Positions 19,057-29,215 are shown, counted from the first letter of the stretch. The stretch is DNA of 64,000 nucleotides from CAWGJF01 sp963822905 (GCA_963822905.1 CAWGJF010000001.1:1240001-1304000), one strand, 5' to 3'. Translations and numbers: made by a program. The notes: a model not told the origin generated them from the sequence alone.

Positions 19057-21552
19057 ATGGACGGAAATTTTTCAGACAGGCTTCAGGATGTGATCAGGCT
19101 TAGCAGGGAAGAAGCACTGCGGCTTGGACACGATTATATCGGTACTGAACATCTCCTCCTCGGAATTATCAGGGAGGGACAGGGTGTGGCAATCAGGATG
19201 CTGAGAAATCTGGATTGTGATTTAATTAAGTTAAAAAAAGCTATAGAAGATACAGTGCGTACTTCTGGGGGTACTCTTACAATTGGAAATATCCCGCTTA
19301 CTAAACAAGCGGAAAAAGTTTTAAAGATTACACAGATTGAATCCAAAATATATAAAGCAGAGGTTATTGGTACTGAACATTTATTGCTGTCACTTTTAAG
19401 AGATGAAGATAACATAGCAACTCAGATTCTTCATCAGTTCAATGTAACTTATGATACAGCAAGAGCAGAATTGAATGCATTATTGAGCAGCAAAAGTTCC
19501 AAAGATCCCAATGCAATAAGGAATTCATTATCAGCAGATAAAAGAATTGAAAAAACAAAAACACCGGTACTTGATAATTTTGGAAGGGATTTGACAAAAT
19601 TTGCTATTGAAGATAAACTTGACCCGGTTGTCGGAAGAGAAAAAGAAATTGAAAGAGTAGCACAAATTTTAAGCAGGAGAAAGAAGAATAATCCTGTCTT
19701 AATTGGTGAACCAGGTGTAGGTAAAACTGCAATTGCTGAAGGACTTGCTTTAAGAATAATCCAGAAGAAGGTACCCAGAACACTTCAGGAAAAAAGAGTT
19801 GTAACTCTTGATCTTGCTGGTTTAGTTGCAGGTACGAAATACCGCGGACAATTTGAAGAAAGAATGAAAGCTCTGATGAACGAGCTTGAAAAAGCCAGGG
19901 ACGTAATACTTTTTATAGACGAGCTTCATACCATAGTCGGTGCTGGCGGTGCTTCAGGTTCACTTGATGCTTCAAATATGTTTAAGCCTGCTCTTGCGCG
20001 TGGAGATATTCAGTGCATTGGCGCAACAACTCTTGATGAATACAGAAAATATGTTGAAACAGATGGTGCACTTGATAGAAGATTTCAGAAAGTTATGGTT
20101 GATCCTCCTACTTACGATGAAACAATTCAGATTCTTGAAAACATCAAGTTTAAATATGAAGAACATCATCACGTCAGATTTTCCCGTAGTGCTGTCGAAT
20201 CTGCAGTTAAGTTAAGTAACAGATATATAACTGATCGTCATTTACCGGATAAAGCAATTGATGTAATTGATGAAGCAGGTTCACGTGTACATATGGGTAA
20301 TTTTGAAGTACCGCAGGAAATTCTCGATCTTGAAGAAGAAATTGAACAGGTAAGACGAGAAAAAGCAGCTGTGGTTAAAAGACAGGATTATGAGGAAGCT
20401 GCAAGATTAAGAGATAAAGAAAGAAATCTGCAGTCCGAACTTGAAATTGCAAAACGTGAATGGGATGCAAAAACAAAAGACATAGTACATGATGTTTCTG
20501 TAGATGATATTGCTACAGTCGTTGCTATGATGACTGGAATTCCAGTAAACAGGATTGCACAAACTGAATCTGACAAACTTTTAAAAATGCATGATGCATT
20601 GAAAAAACAAATTATTGGTCAAGATGAAGCAATTATGAAGCTTACAAAAGCTATCAGAAGAACGCGTGCCGGATTGAAAAGCCCAAACAGACCAATAGGA
20701 AGTTTTATATTTCTCGGTCCTACAGGCGTTGGAAAAACTGAATTATGTAAAGCACTTGCAAGATATTTATTTGATTCAGAAGATTCACTCGTAAGAATTG
20801 ATATGAGCGAGTATATGGAAAAGTTTTCACTTTCCAGGTTAGTCGGAGCACCTCCGGGATATGTTGGTTATGAGGAAGGTGGACAACTTACAGAAAAAGT
20901 AAGACGCAAACCTTATTCGGTGGTTCTTTTTGATGAAATTGAAAAAGCACATCCTGATATTTTCAGTATTCTTCTTCAGGTTCTGGATGATGGTGTTTTA
21001 ACGGATAGTCTTGGTAGAAAAGTGGATTTCAAAAATACTATTATTATAATGACTTCGAATGTTGGAACCAGAGATATTAAACATGGTGGTGCTTTCGGGT
21101 TTAGTGATGCGAATGAAAAAGATAAGCATGATCACCTGAAAACAACTGTTGAAGATGCAATGAAAAGATTATTTAATCCGGAATTTTTAAACAGAATTGA
21201 TGACACAATTGTATTCAGGAGCCTGACTAAAGAAGATATTATGGAAATCATCGGGATTGAAATAAGGGATCTTTATAAGAATCTTGAAGAAAATAAAATG
21301 GATCTTCTTCTTGATCAAACTGCAAAAGAATTTCTTGTTGAAAAAGGATTCGATGAGAAATTTGGCGCACGCCCTTTAAGACGAGCAATTCAAAAATATA
21401 TTGAAGATCCACTTGCAGAAGAAATATTAAGAGGTTCATTCAAGGAAGGTACCCGGATAGTTGCTAAACATGTTGAAGGGACTGAGGACCTTGTATTTTA
21501 TGATGAGGCTACTGAAGTGGTCGATTCTAAAAGTGAACCGGAAAAATCATAA
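19057..21552 (+). CDS. clpC: ATP-dependent Clp protease ATP-binding subunit ClpC
   Basis: AAA+ unfoldase of 831 residues that feeds substrates to ClpP and controls protein quality. Two N-terminal Clp-N repeats (ALRLGHDYIGTEHLLLGII and a second EHLLLSLLRDED) precede the first AAA+ module with Walker A GEPGVGKTAIAEG (K223) and FIDELHTIVGAGG. A UVR/middle domain (about 428-464, RQDYEEAARLRDKE) marks ClpC rather than ClpA or ClpB. The second AAA+ module has GPTGVGKTEL (K560) and LFDEIEKAHPD. A VGF-type ClpP loop is likely between them and the C-terminal D2 domain. It is monocistronic, followed by a strong terminator. ClpP is not in the window. Confidence 0.95.
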   Translation: MDGNFSDRLQDVIRLSREEALRLGHDYIGTEHLLLGIIREGQGVAIRMLRNLDCDLIKLKKAIEDTVRTSGGTLTIGNIPLTKQAEKVLKITQIESKIYKAEVIGTEHLLLSLLRDEDNIATQILHQFNVTYDTARAELNALLSSKSSKDPNAIRNSLSADKRIEKTKTPVLDNFGRDLTKFAIEDKLDPVVGREKEIERVAQILSRRKKNNPVLIGEPGVGKTAIAEGLALRIIQKKVPRTLQEKRVVTLDLAGLVAGTKYRGQFEERMKALMNELEKARDVILFIDELHTIVGAGGASGSLDASNMFKPALARGDIQCIGATTLDEYRKYVETDGALDRRFQKVMVDPPTYDETIQILENIKFKYEEHHHVRFSRSAVESAVKLSNRYITDRHLPDKAIDVIDEAGSRVHMGNFEVPQEILDLEEEIEQVRREKAAVVKRQDYEEAARLRDKERNLQSELEIAKREWDAKTKDIVHDVSVDDIATVVAMMTGIPVNRIAQTESDKLLKMHDALKKQIIGQDEAIMKLTKAIRRTRAGLKSPNRPIGSFIFLGPTGVGKTELCKALARYLFDSEDSLVRIDMSEYMEKFSLSRLVGAPPGYVGYEEGGQLTEKVRRKPYSVVLFDEIEKAHPDIFSILLQVLDDGVLTDSLGRKVDFKNTIIIMTSNVGTRDIKHGGAFGFSDANEKDKHDHLKTTVEDAMKRLFNPEFLNRIDDTIVFRSLTKEDIMEIIGIEIRDLYKNLEENKMDLLLDQTAKEFLVEKGFDEKFGARPLRRAIQKYIEDPLAEEILRGSFKEGTRIVAKHVEGTEDLVFYDEATEVVDSKSEPEKS

Positions 21553-21575
21553 TTTGTAATTAAGTAATTTAGATC

Positions 21576-21606
21576 AAAAGCGCATCTTTATGGTGCGCTT
21601 TTTTTT
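21576..21606 (+). terminator. intrinsic terminator after clpC
   Basis: AAAAGCGCATC pairs with GGTGCGCTTTT around a TTTAT loop and is followed by a run of eight or more T. It lies 24 nt after the clpC stop. Confidence 0.93.
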
Positions 21607-21651
21607 GCTTAAATTTGATTCTGCAACAGATAAAAATGATGGAGGTCATTT

Positions 21652-21933
21652 ATGATTAAACTTACAACTGATGAAGTCAAAAAGAGAATTCATGAAATTT
21701 CAGGCTGGAATTTTGAAAATAACCAGATCGGAAAAGAATTCCAGTTTAAGGATTTTGTAGAAGCATTAAGCTTCACAAATAAAGTAGGTAATTTTGCCGA
21801 AGAAATTAATCATCACCCGGATATTTTTATTCATTCGTGGAACAAGGTGAAAATCACAATTTCAACTCACAGTGAAGGCGGGATAACAAACAAAGATTTC
21901 AAACTTGCTGAAAAAATAAACGGACTTATATGA
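21652..21933 (+). CDS. 4a-hydroxytetrahydrobiopterin dehydratase (PCD/DCoH family)
   Basis: Cytoplasmic enzyme of 93 residues that dehydrates pterin-4a-carbinolamine. The family signature is present: EEINHHPDIFIHSW with the catalytic His pair, then KVKITISTHSEGGITNKDFKLA. Length matches the family. A GGAGG ribosome-binding site precedes the ATG. The stop overlaps the pyrE start (ATGA), so the two are co-translated. No aromatic amino acid hydroxylase is nearby, and such stand-alone copies may serve molybdopterin or other pterin metabolism. Confidence 0.9.
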   Translation: MIKLTTDEVKKRIHEISGWNFENNQIGKEFQFKDFVEALSFTNKVGNFAEEINHHPDIFIHSWNKVKITISTHSEGGITNKDFKLAEKINGLI

Positions 21934-22514
21934 TTACAAATGAAAAAGAGATTTTGAGTGCGTTCGAAAATTCAAACGCACTATTAAGAGGTCATTTCCT
22001 ACTAACTTCGGGCAGACACAGCAATGTTTACTTTCAGTGTGCAAAAGTTTTGCAATTTCCGAAATATGTACAAATGCTTTGCTCTTTAATAGCAGAAAAT
22101 TTTAAGAACTATGAAGTTGATACAGTTATTGCTCCTGCAATGGGTGGACTTGTTGTTGGTCAGGAAGTTGCCAGACAATTAAATAAAAGATTTATTTTTG
22201 CAGAACGTGAAGACAAAAAACTTACTCTTCGCAGAGGGTTTACAATTAATGAAGGTGAAAAAATTTTAATTTGTGAAGATGTTGTGACAACCGGAGGCTC
22301 TGTTTTCGAAGTGATGGATATTGTTAAATTGAACAAAGCCAAAGTTTCCGGGATTGGATTCATAGTAGATCGCAGCAATGGAAAGGTAAATTTTGGTTAT
22401 CCTCAATTCAGCACATTTAAAATGGAAGTTGTTTCTTATTTAAAGGATGAATGTCCAATGTGTAAGGAAAACATTCCTGTAGTTAAACCCGGATCCCGAA
22501 AAGTAACTGCTTAA
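21930..22514 (+). CDS. pyrE: orotate phosphoribosyltransferase
   Basis: Transfers phosphoribose from PRPP to orotate to form OMP in pyrimidine synthesis. It has 194 residues. The N-terminal FENSNALLRGHFLLTSGRHSN segment binds orotate, APAMGGLVVGQEVA and FAEREDKKLTLRRGF follow, and the PRPP loop is CEDVVTTGGSVFE. The C-terminus adds a Cys pair (CPMCKE) seen in the shorter OPRTase subgroup. It starts inside the stop codon of the pterin dehydratase gene. Confidence 0.93.
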   Translation: MITNEKEILSAFENSNALLRGHFLLTSGRHSNVYFQCAKVLQFPKYVQMLCSLIAENFKNYEVDTVIAPAMGGLVVGQEVARQLNKRFIFAEREDKKLTLRRGFTINEGEKILICEDVVTTGGSVFEVMDIVKLNKAKVSGIGFIVDRSNGKVNFGYPQFSTFKMEVVSYLKDECPMCKENIPVVKPGSRKVTA

Positions 22515-22539
22515 TCACAATAAATTTCTGAAAAGTATT

Positions 22540-23829
22540 ATGCAAGCAAAACAAATTCTTCTGAACATTTTTATCTTCGTTTTCTTTTTATCTCCGATTG
22601 TTTTTCCCCAGGTAAACTTTGACGATTATTTTCTTGACAAAACATTAAGGCTGGATTATTATCATACCGGTAACAAAGAAAGTGATTCATACTCCTTTGA
22701 TGAATTAATTGAAGAGCCATATTGGGGTGGTTCAAAAATTAACCTGATTGATACATTAAATCTTGGAAGATATGAATTTATTGTTCATGATCAGAATTCC
22801 GGAAAAGTAATATATTCTAAAGGTTACTCAACCCTTTTTAATGAATGGCAAACGACTGAGGAAGCTAAACATACAACGAGAACTTTTAGCGAAACAGTTA
22901 CATTTCCATTTCCAATAACCCCGGTCAAGGTCGAATTTTATAGTCGAAATAAATTAAATGAATTGGTTAAGAAGTTTGAAAATGAAATTGACCCGGAAAA
23001 TTATTTTATTAAGACTGAAAGGAAGGAACTTTTCGATACAATTGATGTAGTTACATCAGGTGATCCTGCTGTTAAGGTTGATATTGTTATTATCCCGGAC
23101 GGATATACTAAAGATGAAATGGAAAAGTTTAAAACTGATTGTGAAAGATTTGCCGGTTATTTATTTAACTGTTCCCCGTATAAAGAAAATAAAGAAAAAT
23201 TCAATATTAGAGGCGTACTTGCTCCCTCTAAAGATTCGGGCACAGATATCCCGGCAGATGATGTTTGGAAAAATACAATTGTAAATACTACATTCTACAC
23301 CTTTGATCTTGAACGTTATTTGATGACCACTGATAACAAAACACTTCGAAATATTGCCTCGAATGTTCCTTATGACCAAATTTATATTCTTGTTAATTCT
23401 GATAAGTACGGCGGCGGGTCGATTTACAATCTTTACTCAGTCTGCACAAGTGATAACAAATATGGAGAATTTGTTTTCACTCATGAGTTTAGTCATGGCT
23501 TTGCATTTTTAGCTGATGAATATTATACATCCGATGTTGCTTACCAGGATTTTTATTCACTTGATGTTGAACCGCTCGAATCCAATATTACGACGCTTGT
23601 AAACTTTAAATCAAAGTGGAAAGATCTGGTTGATGAAAACACTCCAATTCCGACTCCAACAACATCAGAATATGAAAATAAAGTGGGTGCTTTTGAAGGA
23701 GGAGGATATGTTGAAAGGGGAGTATACAGACCGATGCAGGATTGTACAATGAAATCAATTGTTATCGATAAATTTTGTCCCGTTTGCAAAAGAGCAATTC
23801 AAAATATGATTAACTTTTATACAAAGTAG
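22540..23829 (+). CDS. secreted M64 family metallopeptidase
   Basis: Exported zinc protease of 429 residues related to IgA peptidase M64. The signal peptide MQAKQILLNIFIFVFFLSPIVFPQ is cleaved. An N-terminal beta-sandwich of about 150 residues precedes the catalytic domain, which opens with VDIVIIPDGYTKDEM and carries the zinc site H315-E-F-S-H319 followed by GFAFLADEYY. A CPVCKRAIQNMI segment at the end closes the M64 domain. No T9SS sorting domain follows. The substrate is unknown. The IgA name comes from a Clostridium member and should not be taken literally. The PP2C gene begins 10 nt downstream. Confidence 0.85.
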   Translation: MQAKQILLNIFIFVFFLSPIVFPQVNFDDYFLDKTLRLDYYHTGNKESDSYSFDELIEEPYWGGSKINLIDTLNLGRYEFIVHDQNSGKVIYSKGYSTLFNEWQTTEEAKHTTRTFSETVTFPFPITPVKVEFYSRNKLNELVKKFENEIDPENYFIKTERKELFDTIDVVTSGDPAVKVDIVIIPDGYTKDEMEKFKTDCERFAGYLFNCSPYKENKEKFNIRGVLAPSKDSGTDIPADDVWKNTIVNTTFYTFDLERYLMTTDNKTLRNIASNVPYDQIYILVNSDKYGGGSIYNLYSVCTSDNKYGEFVFTHEFSHGFAFLADEYYTSDVAYQDFYSLDVEPLESNITTLVNFKSKWKDLVDENTPIPTPTTSEYENKVGAFEGGGYVERGVYRPMQDCTMKSIVIDKFCPVCKRAIQNMINFYTK

Positions 23830-23839
23830 GATTTTAAAA

Positions 23840-25084
23840 TTGGATCAAAGAAAATTACATAAACTTGTTGAAACAATCGCCTCGGGTAAATTCGAATCAG
23901 AAACTGATATGCTTATTACAGCGATAAATAAGATTGTTGACAATGAAAATATTGATATTAACGGCGGCAGAATCTGGCAGCTTGAAGAGTCTAAAAGATC
24001 TTACGGAATATTATATCAAACAGGTAATGTTGAAAGAATAAACGCTGATTTTAAATTAAAAATTGATGACTACCCAATATTTGATCTGATTACAAAAGAA
24101 CGAACAATCCTTGGACACGAAACTAATGAAGTTCTACGTGAAGCAGGCATTTTTCAATATTCTGCTTCTGGAGTTGGAAGCAGAAGAAAACTAGATAGCA
24201 AATACTTTTATGAATATCTGTTGGCTCTAAACAGTAATAAAATTGATGAAGACTTCCGTATAACTTTAAATATTATTGCCACTGCATTGACTTCTCAAAT
24301 AAAACAAAAAAGATCTTCTGCTAAAGAGAAGCATTTACGTGAAGATCTTGATAAAGCAAGACAACTTCAAAAAAGTATTTTACCAGAACACGAATATAAT
24401 TTTCATGATTATCAATTGTATGGGATTACAGATCCGGCAGAAATAGTTGGCGGTGATTTTTTTGACTATCTCGAGTTTGGTGAAGATAGTGAAAGACTAG
24501 GAGTTGCAATAGGAGATGCAGCGAGCAAAGGTGTTAGTGCAGCAGCAGAAGCGATGTATATTTCAGGTGCTTTAAGAATGGCAAACGGTTTTGAGATCAA
24601 AATTTCTGCGCTAATGAGAAAAATGAACCAACTTGTAAGTAAAATTTTTGAAGATGATAAATTTGCGTCCTTGTTTTATGGCGAACTTACAAATCACAGG
24701 AGCGGTTTATTTATGTATGCTAATGCCGGGCATAATCCGCCGATGTTAATACGGAGCTCAACCGGCGAAATCGAATTGTTAAATCCTACGGGTCCTTTAC
24801 TTGGTCCTGCACCAAACGCGAAATATTATATTGATAGCGTAAACATTCATCCCGGTGATGCACTTGTTTTATTTTCCGATGGGGTTACCGAATCTGCAGA
24901 TAAAAATTTTGATCACTATGGTGAAGAAAAACTTTCAGAAGTAATCAAGAAGTGCAGGAATTTATCTGCTAAAGAAATTGTATATACTATTCTGGATGAT
25001 GTGATTAAGTTTGCAAAAGACGGTCAATACACTGACGATAAAACATTGGTGATCATTAAGAGAAAAAATAAAACTACCGAATAA
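23840..25084 (+). CDS. PP2C-type (SpoIIE/RsbU) serine phosphatase
   Basis: Cytoplasmic phosphatase of 414 residues that probably acts in a partner-switching or stress pathway. An N-terminal domain of about 150 residues resembles a GAF-like sensor. A short helical linker with ARQLQKSILP leads to the SpoIIE domain with metal-binding VGGDFFDY, GDAASKGVSAA, NAGHNPP, FSDGVTE and a final YTDDKTLVII. It starts at TTG (23840). This is supported by an AGGA that overlaps the stop codon of the M64 gene, and no ATG lies nearby in frame. No anti-sigma kinase or STAS antagonist is adjacent. Confidence 0.85.
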   Translation: MDQRKLHKLVETIASGKFESETDMLITAINKIVDNENIDINGGRIWQLEESKRSYGILYQTGNVERINADFKLKIDDYPIFDLITKERTILGHETNEVLREAGIFQYSASGVGSRRKLDSKYFYEYLLALNSNKIDEDFRITLNIIATALTSQIKQKRSSAKEKHLREDLDKARQLQKSILPEHEYNFHDYQLYGITDPAEIVGGDFFDYLEFGEDSERLGVAIGDAASKGVSAAAEAMYISGALRMANGFEIKISALMRKMNQLVSKIFEDDKFASLFYGELTNHRSGLFMYANAGHNPPMLIRSSTGEIELLNPTGPLLGPAPNAKYYIDSVNIHPGDALVLFSDGVTESADKNFDHYGEEKLSEVIKKCRNLSAKEIVYTILDDVIKFAKDGQYTDDKTLVIIKRKNKTTE

Positions 25085-25115
25085 TTACCAGTCAATAAAA
25101 CTGAAAGGTTTTATC

Positions 25116-26480
25116 ATGCCTCAATCAATTAACCCTTTCGATCAGTCAATTATTCAAAATTATAATGAGATGAGCCAGGGTGAAATTAATGAAATCCTGG
25201 AAAAATCCCATAAAGATTTTTTGGATTGGAAAGATGTCGATTTTAAAATCCGATCCGGAAAAATGAATAAAGCTGCCGAGGTATTGCGAAAAAAAAGTGA
25301 AGAGTATTCCTTGTTGATGACAAAAGAAATGGGAAAACCAATTGCTCAATCACGAGCGGAAGTTGAAAAGTGTGCATGGGTTTGTGATTACTATGCAGAG
25401 AATGTGGAAAAATTTTTAATGGATGAAGAAATCAGGACAGATGCATCAAGAAGTTACGTTTCATTTCAACCACTTGGAATTGTGCTAGCTGTAATGCCCT
25501 GGAATTTCCCTTTCTGGCAGGTATTCAGATTTGCTGTTCCGGGATTAATGGCAGGTAATGCAGGAATTTTAAAACATGCTTCAAATGTTTCTGGTTGCGC
25601 TCTTGCAATTGAAGAGGTTTTTAGAGAAGCTGGATTCCCTGAAAATCTTTTTCGGACAATTATTTATCCTTCATCTAAAATGGAATATGTAATAAAACAT
25701 ATATTGGTTAAAGCTGTTACATTAACCGGAAGTGTCCCTGCTGGAAAAGCAGTCGCGTCAATTGCAGGGTCAGTAATAAAGAAAACTGTTCTGGAATTGG
25801 GTGGAAGTGATCCATATTTAATTCTTGAAGATGCTGATTTGGATTTGGCTACAACTTCTTGTGTTAATTCCAGGTTGATTAATGGTGGGCAGAGTTGTAT
25901 TGCTGCAAAGCGTTTTATTATAGTAGAAAAGGTTTATGGTAAATTTGAAAAATTATTCGTCGAAAAAATGAAGTTGAAAAAAATGGGTGATCCGATGAAT
26001 GAACAAAATGATTTAGGTCCACAGGCAAGTATATCTTTAAGAAATGAACTTCATGAGCAAGTAAAAAAAAGTATTTCGCTTGGATCAAAATTATTGCTCG
26101 GTGGAAATATCCTAGAAGATAAAGGTGCGTTTTATCCACCGACTGTTTTAGGTAATGTTAAAAAAGGAAGTCCGGCTTATGAAGAAGAACTGTTTGGTCC
26201 GGTTGCCGCACTGATCAAAGTTAAAGATGAAACCGAAGCCATCAATATTGCCAACGATTCAATATTCGGATTAGCTGCAGCAGTTTTCACAAAAGATATA
26301 AATAGAGGGAATGAAATTGCGAAAACAAAATTAAATGCCGGAGCTTGTTTTGTTAATTCTTTTGTAAAGTCTGATCCACGTTTGCCATTTGGTGGAATAA
26401 ATGAGTCTGGTTTCGGCAGGGAATTATCTTCTTTTGGAATCAGGGAGTTTGTAAATATTAAGACTGTTTATGTTTCTTAA
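25116..26480 (+). CDS. NAD(P)-dependent succinate-semialdehyde dehydrogenase family
   Basis: Aldehyde dehydrogenase of 454 residues, of the short GabD/Sad type that commonly oxidises succinate semialdehyde to succinate. The cofactor site MPWNFPFWQ, Glu227 in LELGGSDPY and catalytic Cys261 in GGQSCIAAKR are all present. It also has EELFGPVAALIKV and the C-terminal LPFGGINESGFGRE. A ribosome-binding AAAGG lies 9 nt before the ATG. It is 31 nt from the PP2C gene and probably ends the operon before the inverted repeat at 26486. Substrate preference is inferred from similarity. Confidence 0.87.
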   Translation: MPQSINPFDQSIIQNYNEMSQGEINEILEKSHKDFLDWKDVDFKIRSGKMNKAAEVLRKKSEEYSLLMTKEMGKPIAQSRAEVEKCAWVCDYYAENVEKFLMDEEIRTDASRSYVSFQPLGIVLAVMPWNFPFWQVFRFAVPGLMAGNAGILKHASNVSGCALAIEEVFREAGFPENLFRTIIYPSSKMEYVIKHILVKAVTLTGSVPAGKAVASIAGSVIKKTVLELGGSDPYLILEDADLDLATTSCVNSRLINGGQSCIAAKRFIIVEKVYGKFEKLFVEKMKLKKMGDPMNEQNDLGPQASISLRNELHEQVKKSISLGSKLLLGGNILEDKGAFYPPTVLGNVKKGSPAYEEELFGPVAALIKVKDETEAINIANDSIFGLAAAVFTKDINRGNEIAKTKLNAGACFVNSFVKSDPRLPFGGINESGFGRELSSFGIREFVNIKTVYVS

Positions 26481-26485
26481 AATCT

Positions 26486-26551
26486 ACTCCGAAGCCGGAA
26501 ATCAGAATCTACAGGAGGCCCTCCATAGAAACTTTTGCCGACGTTCGGAGT
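26486..26551. repeat. 66-nt inverted repeat with nested hairpin
   Basis: ACTCCGAA at 26486-26493 pairs with TTCGGAGT at 26544-26551. Within it, GGAG/CTCC (26514-26524) flanked by CTA/TAG forms a nested hairpin. It lies between convergent genes (aldehyde dehydrogenase and kinase). No strong T run follows on the plus strand. On the minus strand the sequence after the stem is AGATTTTAAG. It could be a weak bidirectional terminator or a dispersed palindromic element. Confidence 0.6.
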
Positions 26552-26596
26552 AAAAATTATTGATTAGTAATCAAATACTTTTCCCCAAATATTTAA

Positions 26597-28689
26597 TTAG
26601 TTTTTGATCATTGGAAATGAAATTGTAAACGTCGAACCTTTGTTGACTTCACTGACAAGTTGAAGTTTTCCTCCCATTAATTCCACGAATTTTTTTGTAA
26701 TAGTTAATCCTAAACCAACGCCTTCAAACCTTCTGTTATAACCTTCACTTACCTGTCTAAAAGGTTCAAATATTATTTTCTGATATTCTGGTGGAATCCC
26801 AATCCCGGTATCGCTTATAAAAATATTAACTGAATTACTTGTGCTGTTTTTATACTCAGCTTTAATCGTAATTGATCCTTTCTCAGTATACTTAATAGCA
26901 TTTTTGACAATATTAGAAAGTATCTGATGTGTAAATTTTTCATCCAATCTTGCATATAGTTCAGTATTATTTGAATATAATTTCATTTCCAATCCTCTGC
27001 GTTCGGCTGTGTCTTTATAATTTTCAAATACAGATTGAAGAATGGGATAAAGATTAATTGTTTGCGTTTCAAATTCGTAACGAGCTGATTCAATCCTGGA
27101 AAGATTAAGAATTGAATCCATTGTATCCATTAATCTTTCTGAACTTGAATATATAATATCCAAAATTGCTTTTGTAGCTTTATCTGTAGTTTCTTCAGCA
27201 AGCATTTCAGTGAAACCCATTATGCCAACCATTGGTGTTCGAAGTTCATGACTTATATTTGCAAGGAAATTAGTTTTTAGTCTGTTTGATTCTTCTGCTT
27301 GAACTTTTGCCTCTATTAGATGTTCTTCTGATTTTCTTCTATATAAAGCTGCGCTGAGTGTATCTGCAACTACGCCTAACGCATCCCGTAATGATTTTGT
27401 CCAGTCTTGATTCGATTTACAGTTATCAAATCCTATAAATCCCCACCATTCAGTATCAACAAAAATCGGATGGATCAATATTGATTTTATATCATGCTGA
27501 CTGTAAAGTTTTTTAATAGGTTGGTCAAAAGAATTTATATCACCATAGAAAGCTATATTCTTTTCTAAGGTAGATTGAATTTTAGTAAAACCGTTTTCAC
27601 TATAGCTAAAATTTAGGAACTGCGGATTATTTAATTGAGGTTCAATTCCATCATTTACCCATTCAAATATTTTGTTACAGACCAGGTTACCATTTGCATT
27701 CAAGCGGTTTGCAAAAATATATACTCTATCCACCTCGCAGGCTCTGCCAAGTTTTTCCAGAATTGAATCCATAACATCGGACCAGTTTGTATTTTTCAAC
27801 AAATGATGTGCGGTAAAACTGGCCGCGCTTAATATTTTATCACGTAGATTAATCTCTTCCAGTATCTTTTTCTTTTCTGTTATATCTTCCTGTGCTGCAG
27901 CGAAATAAATTATAGACCCATTAGAATCCTTTATAGGTGAAATCGAAACATCTTCCCAAAATAGTTCGCCATTCTTTTTCTTGTTACAAAATTGACCATG
28001 CCAGGTTTTTCCTGAAAGCAAAACTCTCCACATTTCATCAAAAGTTTTGGGATCGGTAATTTCAGATTGAAGAATATTCGGGTTTTTATTCAGAACATCT
28101 TCAATTGTATATCCGGTTTGATCCGTAAACTTTTTATTGACGTATTTTATACGGGCATTTTTATCTGTTATTATTATTGAAACCGGGTTTTGTTCAATTA
28201 TACTTGAGAGCTTTATCAGTTCTTCCAGTTTTTGTTTTCGGTCTGTTATATCCCAGGAATTGATGACAATGAATTGAAGCTCCGGGTCATGAAGAAGATT
28301 ATTAGCAATTGCTTCAATGTATACATAGTCACCAGATTTAGTGCAAAACCGGAATTCAAAGGCTTCAGTTCTTCCAGGTGTATTAAATATTTTAAATAAA
28401 TATCTCTAACCAATTGAACATCTAAAGGATGAATCAACTCAAAAACAACCACCCCGTTCAACTCTTCAAAATCGTAGCCTGTCAATCTTTTATTTGATGG
28501 GCTTGCATATAAAATGCGACCTTCTTTATCGATTACTGTAGTGATATCTGAGGAGTTCTCTATTAAAGCCTGGAAAACTTTTTTATTCTTAATTGTGCCA
28601 CCGGAGAAAAATGTACTTACATCTTGTTGATCAGTTTGGAAGTCGATATTAAGTTTATCAATATTTTTTTTATTAGACATCGAATTCAT
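26597..28689 (-). pseudogene. PAS-PAS-GAF histidine kinase, frameshifted
   Basis: Cytoplasmic sensor kinase that would have 697 residues but is split by one missing base. The first piece (28689 to about 28390) encodes the start of a PAS domain. Continuing in another frame from 28390 restores FNTPGRTEAFEFRF and the rest of that PAS, a second PAS (IEQNPVSIIITDKNARIKYVN), a GAF-type domain, HisKA with SHELRTP (His about 481) and HATPase motifs NAIKYT, DTGIGIP and GLGLTI. Adding one A to the A4 run (28390-28393 on the plus strand) repairs it. Its start overlaps the restored stop of the response regulator (ATGA). The damage could be a sequencing error, see findings. The intact downstream ORF is 28033-26597. 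Confidence 0.85.
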
Positions 28690-29070
28690 AAATTAGTTTC
28701 CTCAGCATTGGTTTCATTCTTTAATTTTCTTACTTCATCAATAACCAATTCAAAATCAGAATATTTATCATGGAAAGAATAGCATCCTAATTCTTTTGCC
28801 TTTTTTTTTAAATAATTCCCCTGAATGATTTGTTAGAATAATTGATTTAGTTAACGGACTTGTTTCATTAACAAATTTCAATACTTCAAAACCGCTGATG
28901 CCGGGCATACTTAAATCAAGGATTAAAATATTTGGTTTTAGTGATTTTATTTTTTCTACTGCCTCCTTACCATCCTTCGCACATTCAAGGAATTTAATTG
29001 AAGGTTCGGATGATAATAGCTCGATTAACTTTTCTCTTATTATAGGTGAATCATCAGCAATAAGTACCAT
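28686..29070 (-). pseudogene. single-domain response regulator, frameshifted
   Basis: Stand-alone receiver domain. Visible residues include the acidic pair in LIADDSP, the phospho-acceptor Asp in ILILDLSMPG and the IILTNHS threonine. As sequenced the frame ends at 28768 after 100 residues. Removing one base from a nine-T run (28801-28809, plus strand) lets it continue as KAKELGCYSFHDKYSDFELV, restoring the conserved Lys and a 127-residue protein whose TGA overlaps the ATG of the kinase. It would be phosphorylated by that kinase and has no output domain. Confidence 0.8.
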
Positions 29071-29215
29071 ATATTTTTGATTCTATGTTAGGTTTTTGAA
29101 AATTTTCAGACGAAATCTATTCAACGAATCAAAAAGTAAGTATAGATTTAAAAATGAATCTAATGTAAAGAAATGGTTTGAAGGTTTGTAGTAGAGATTA
29201 TGACAAGAATATGCT

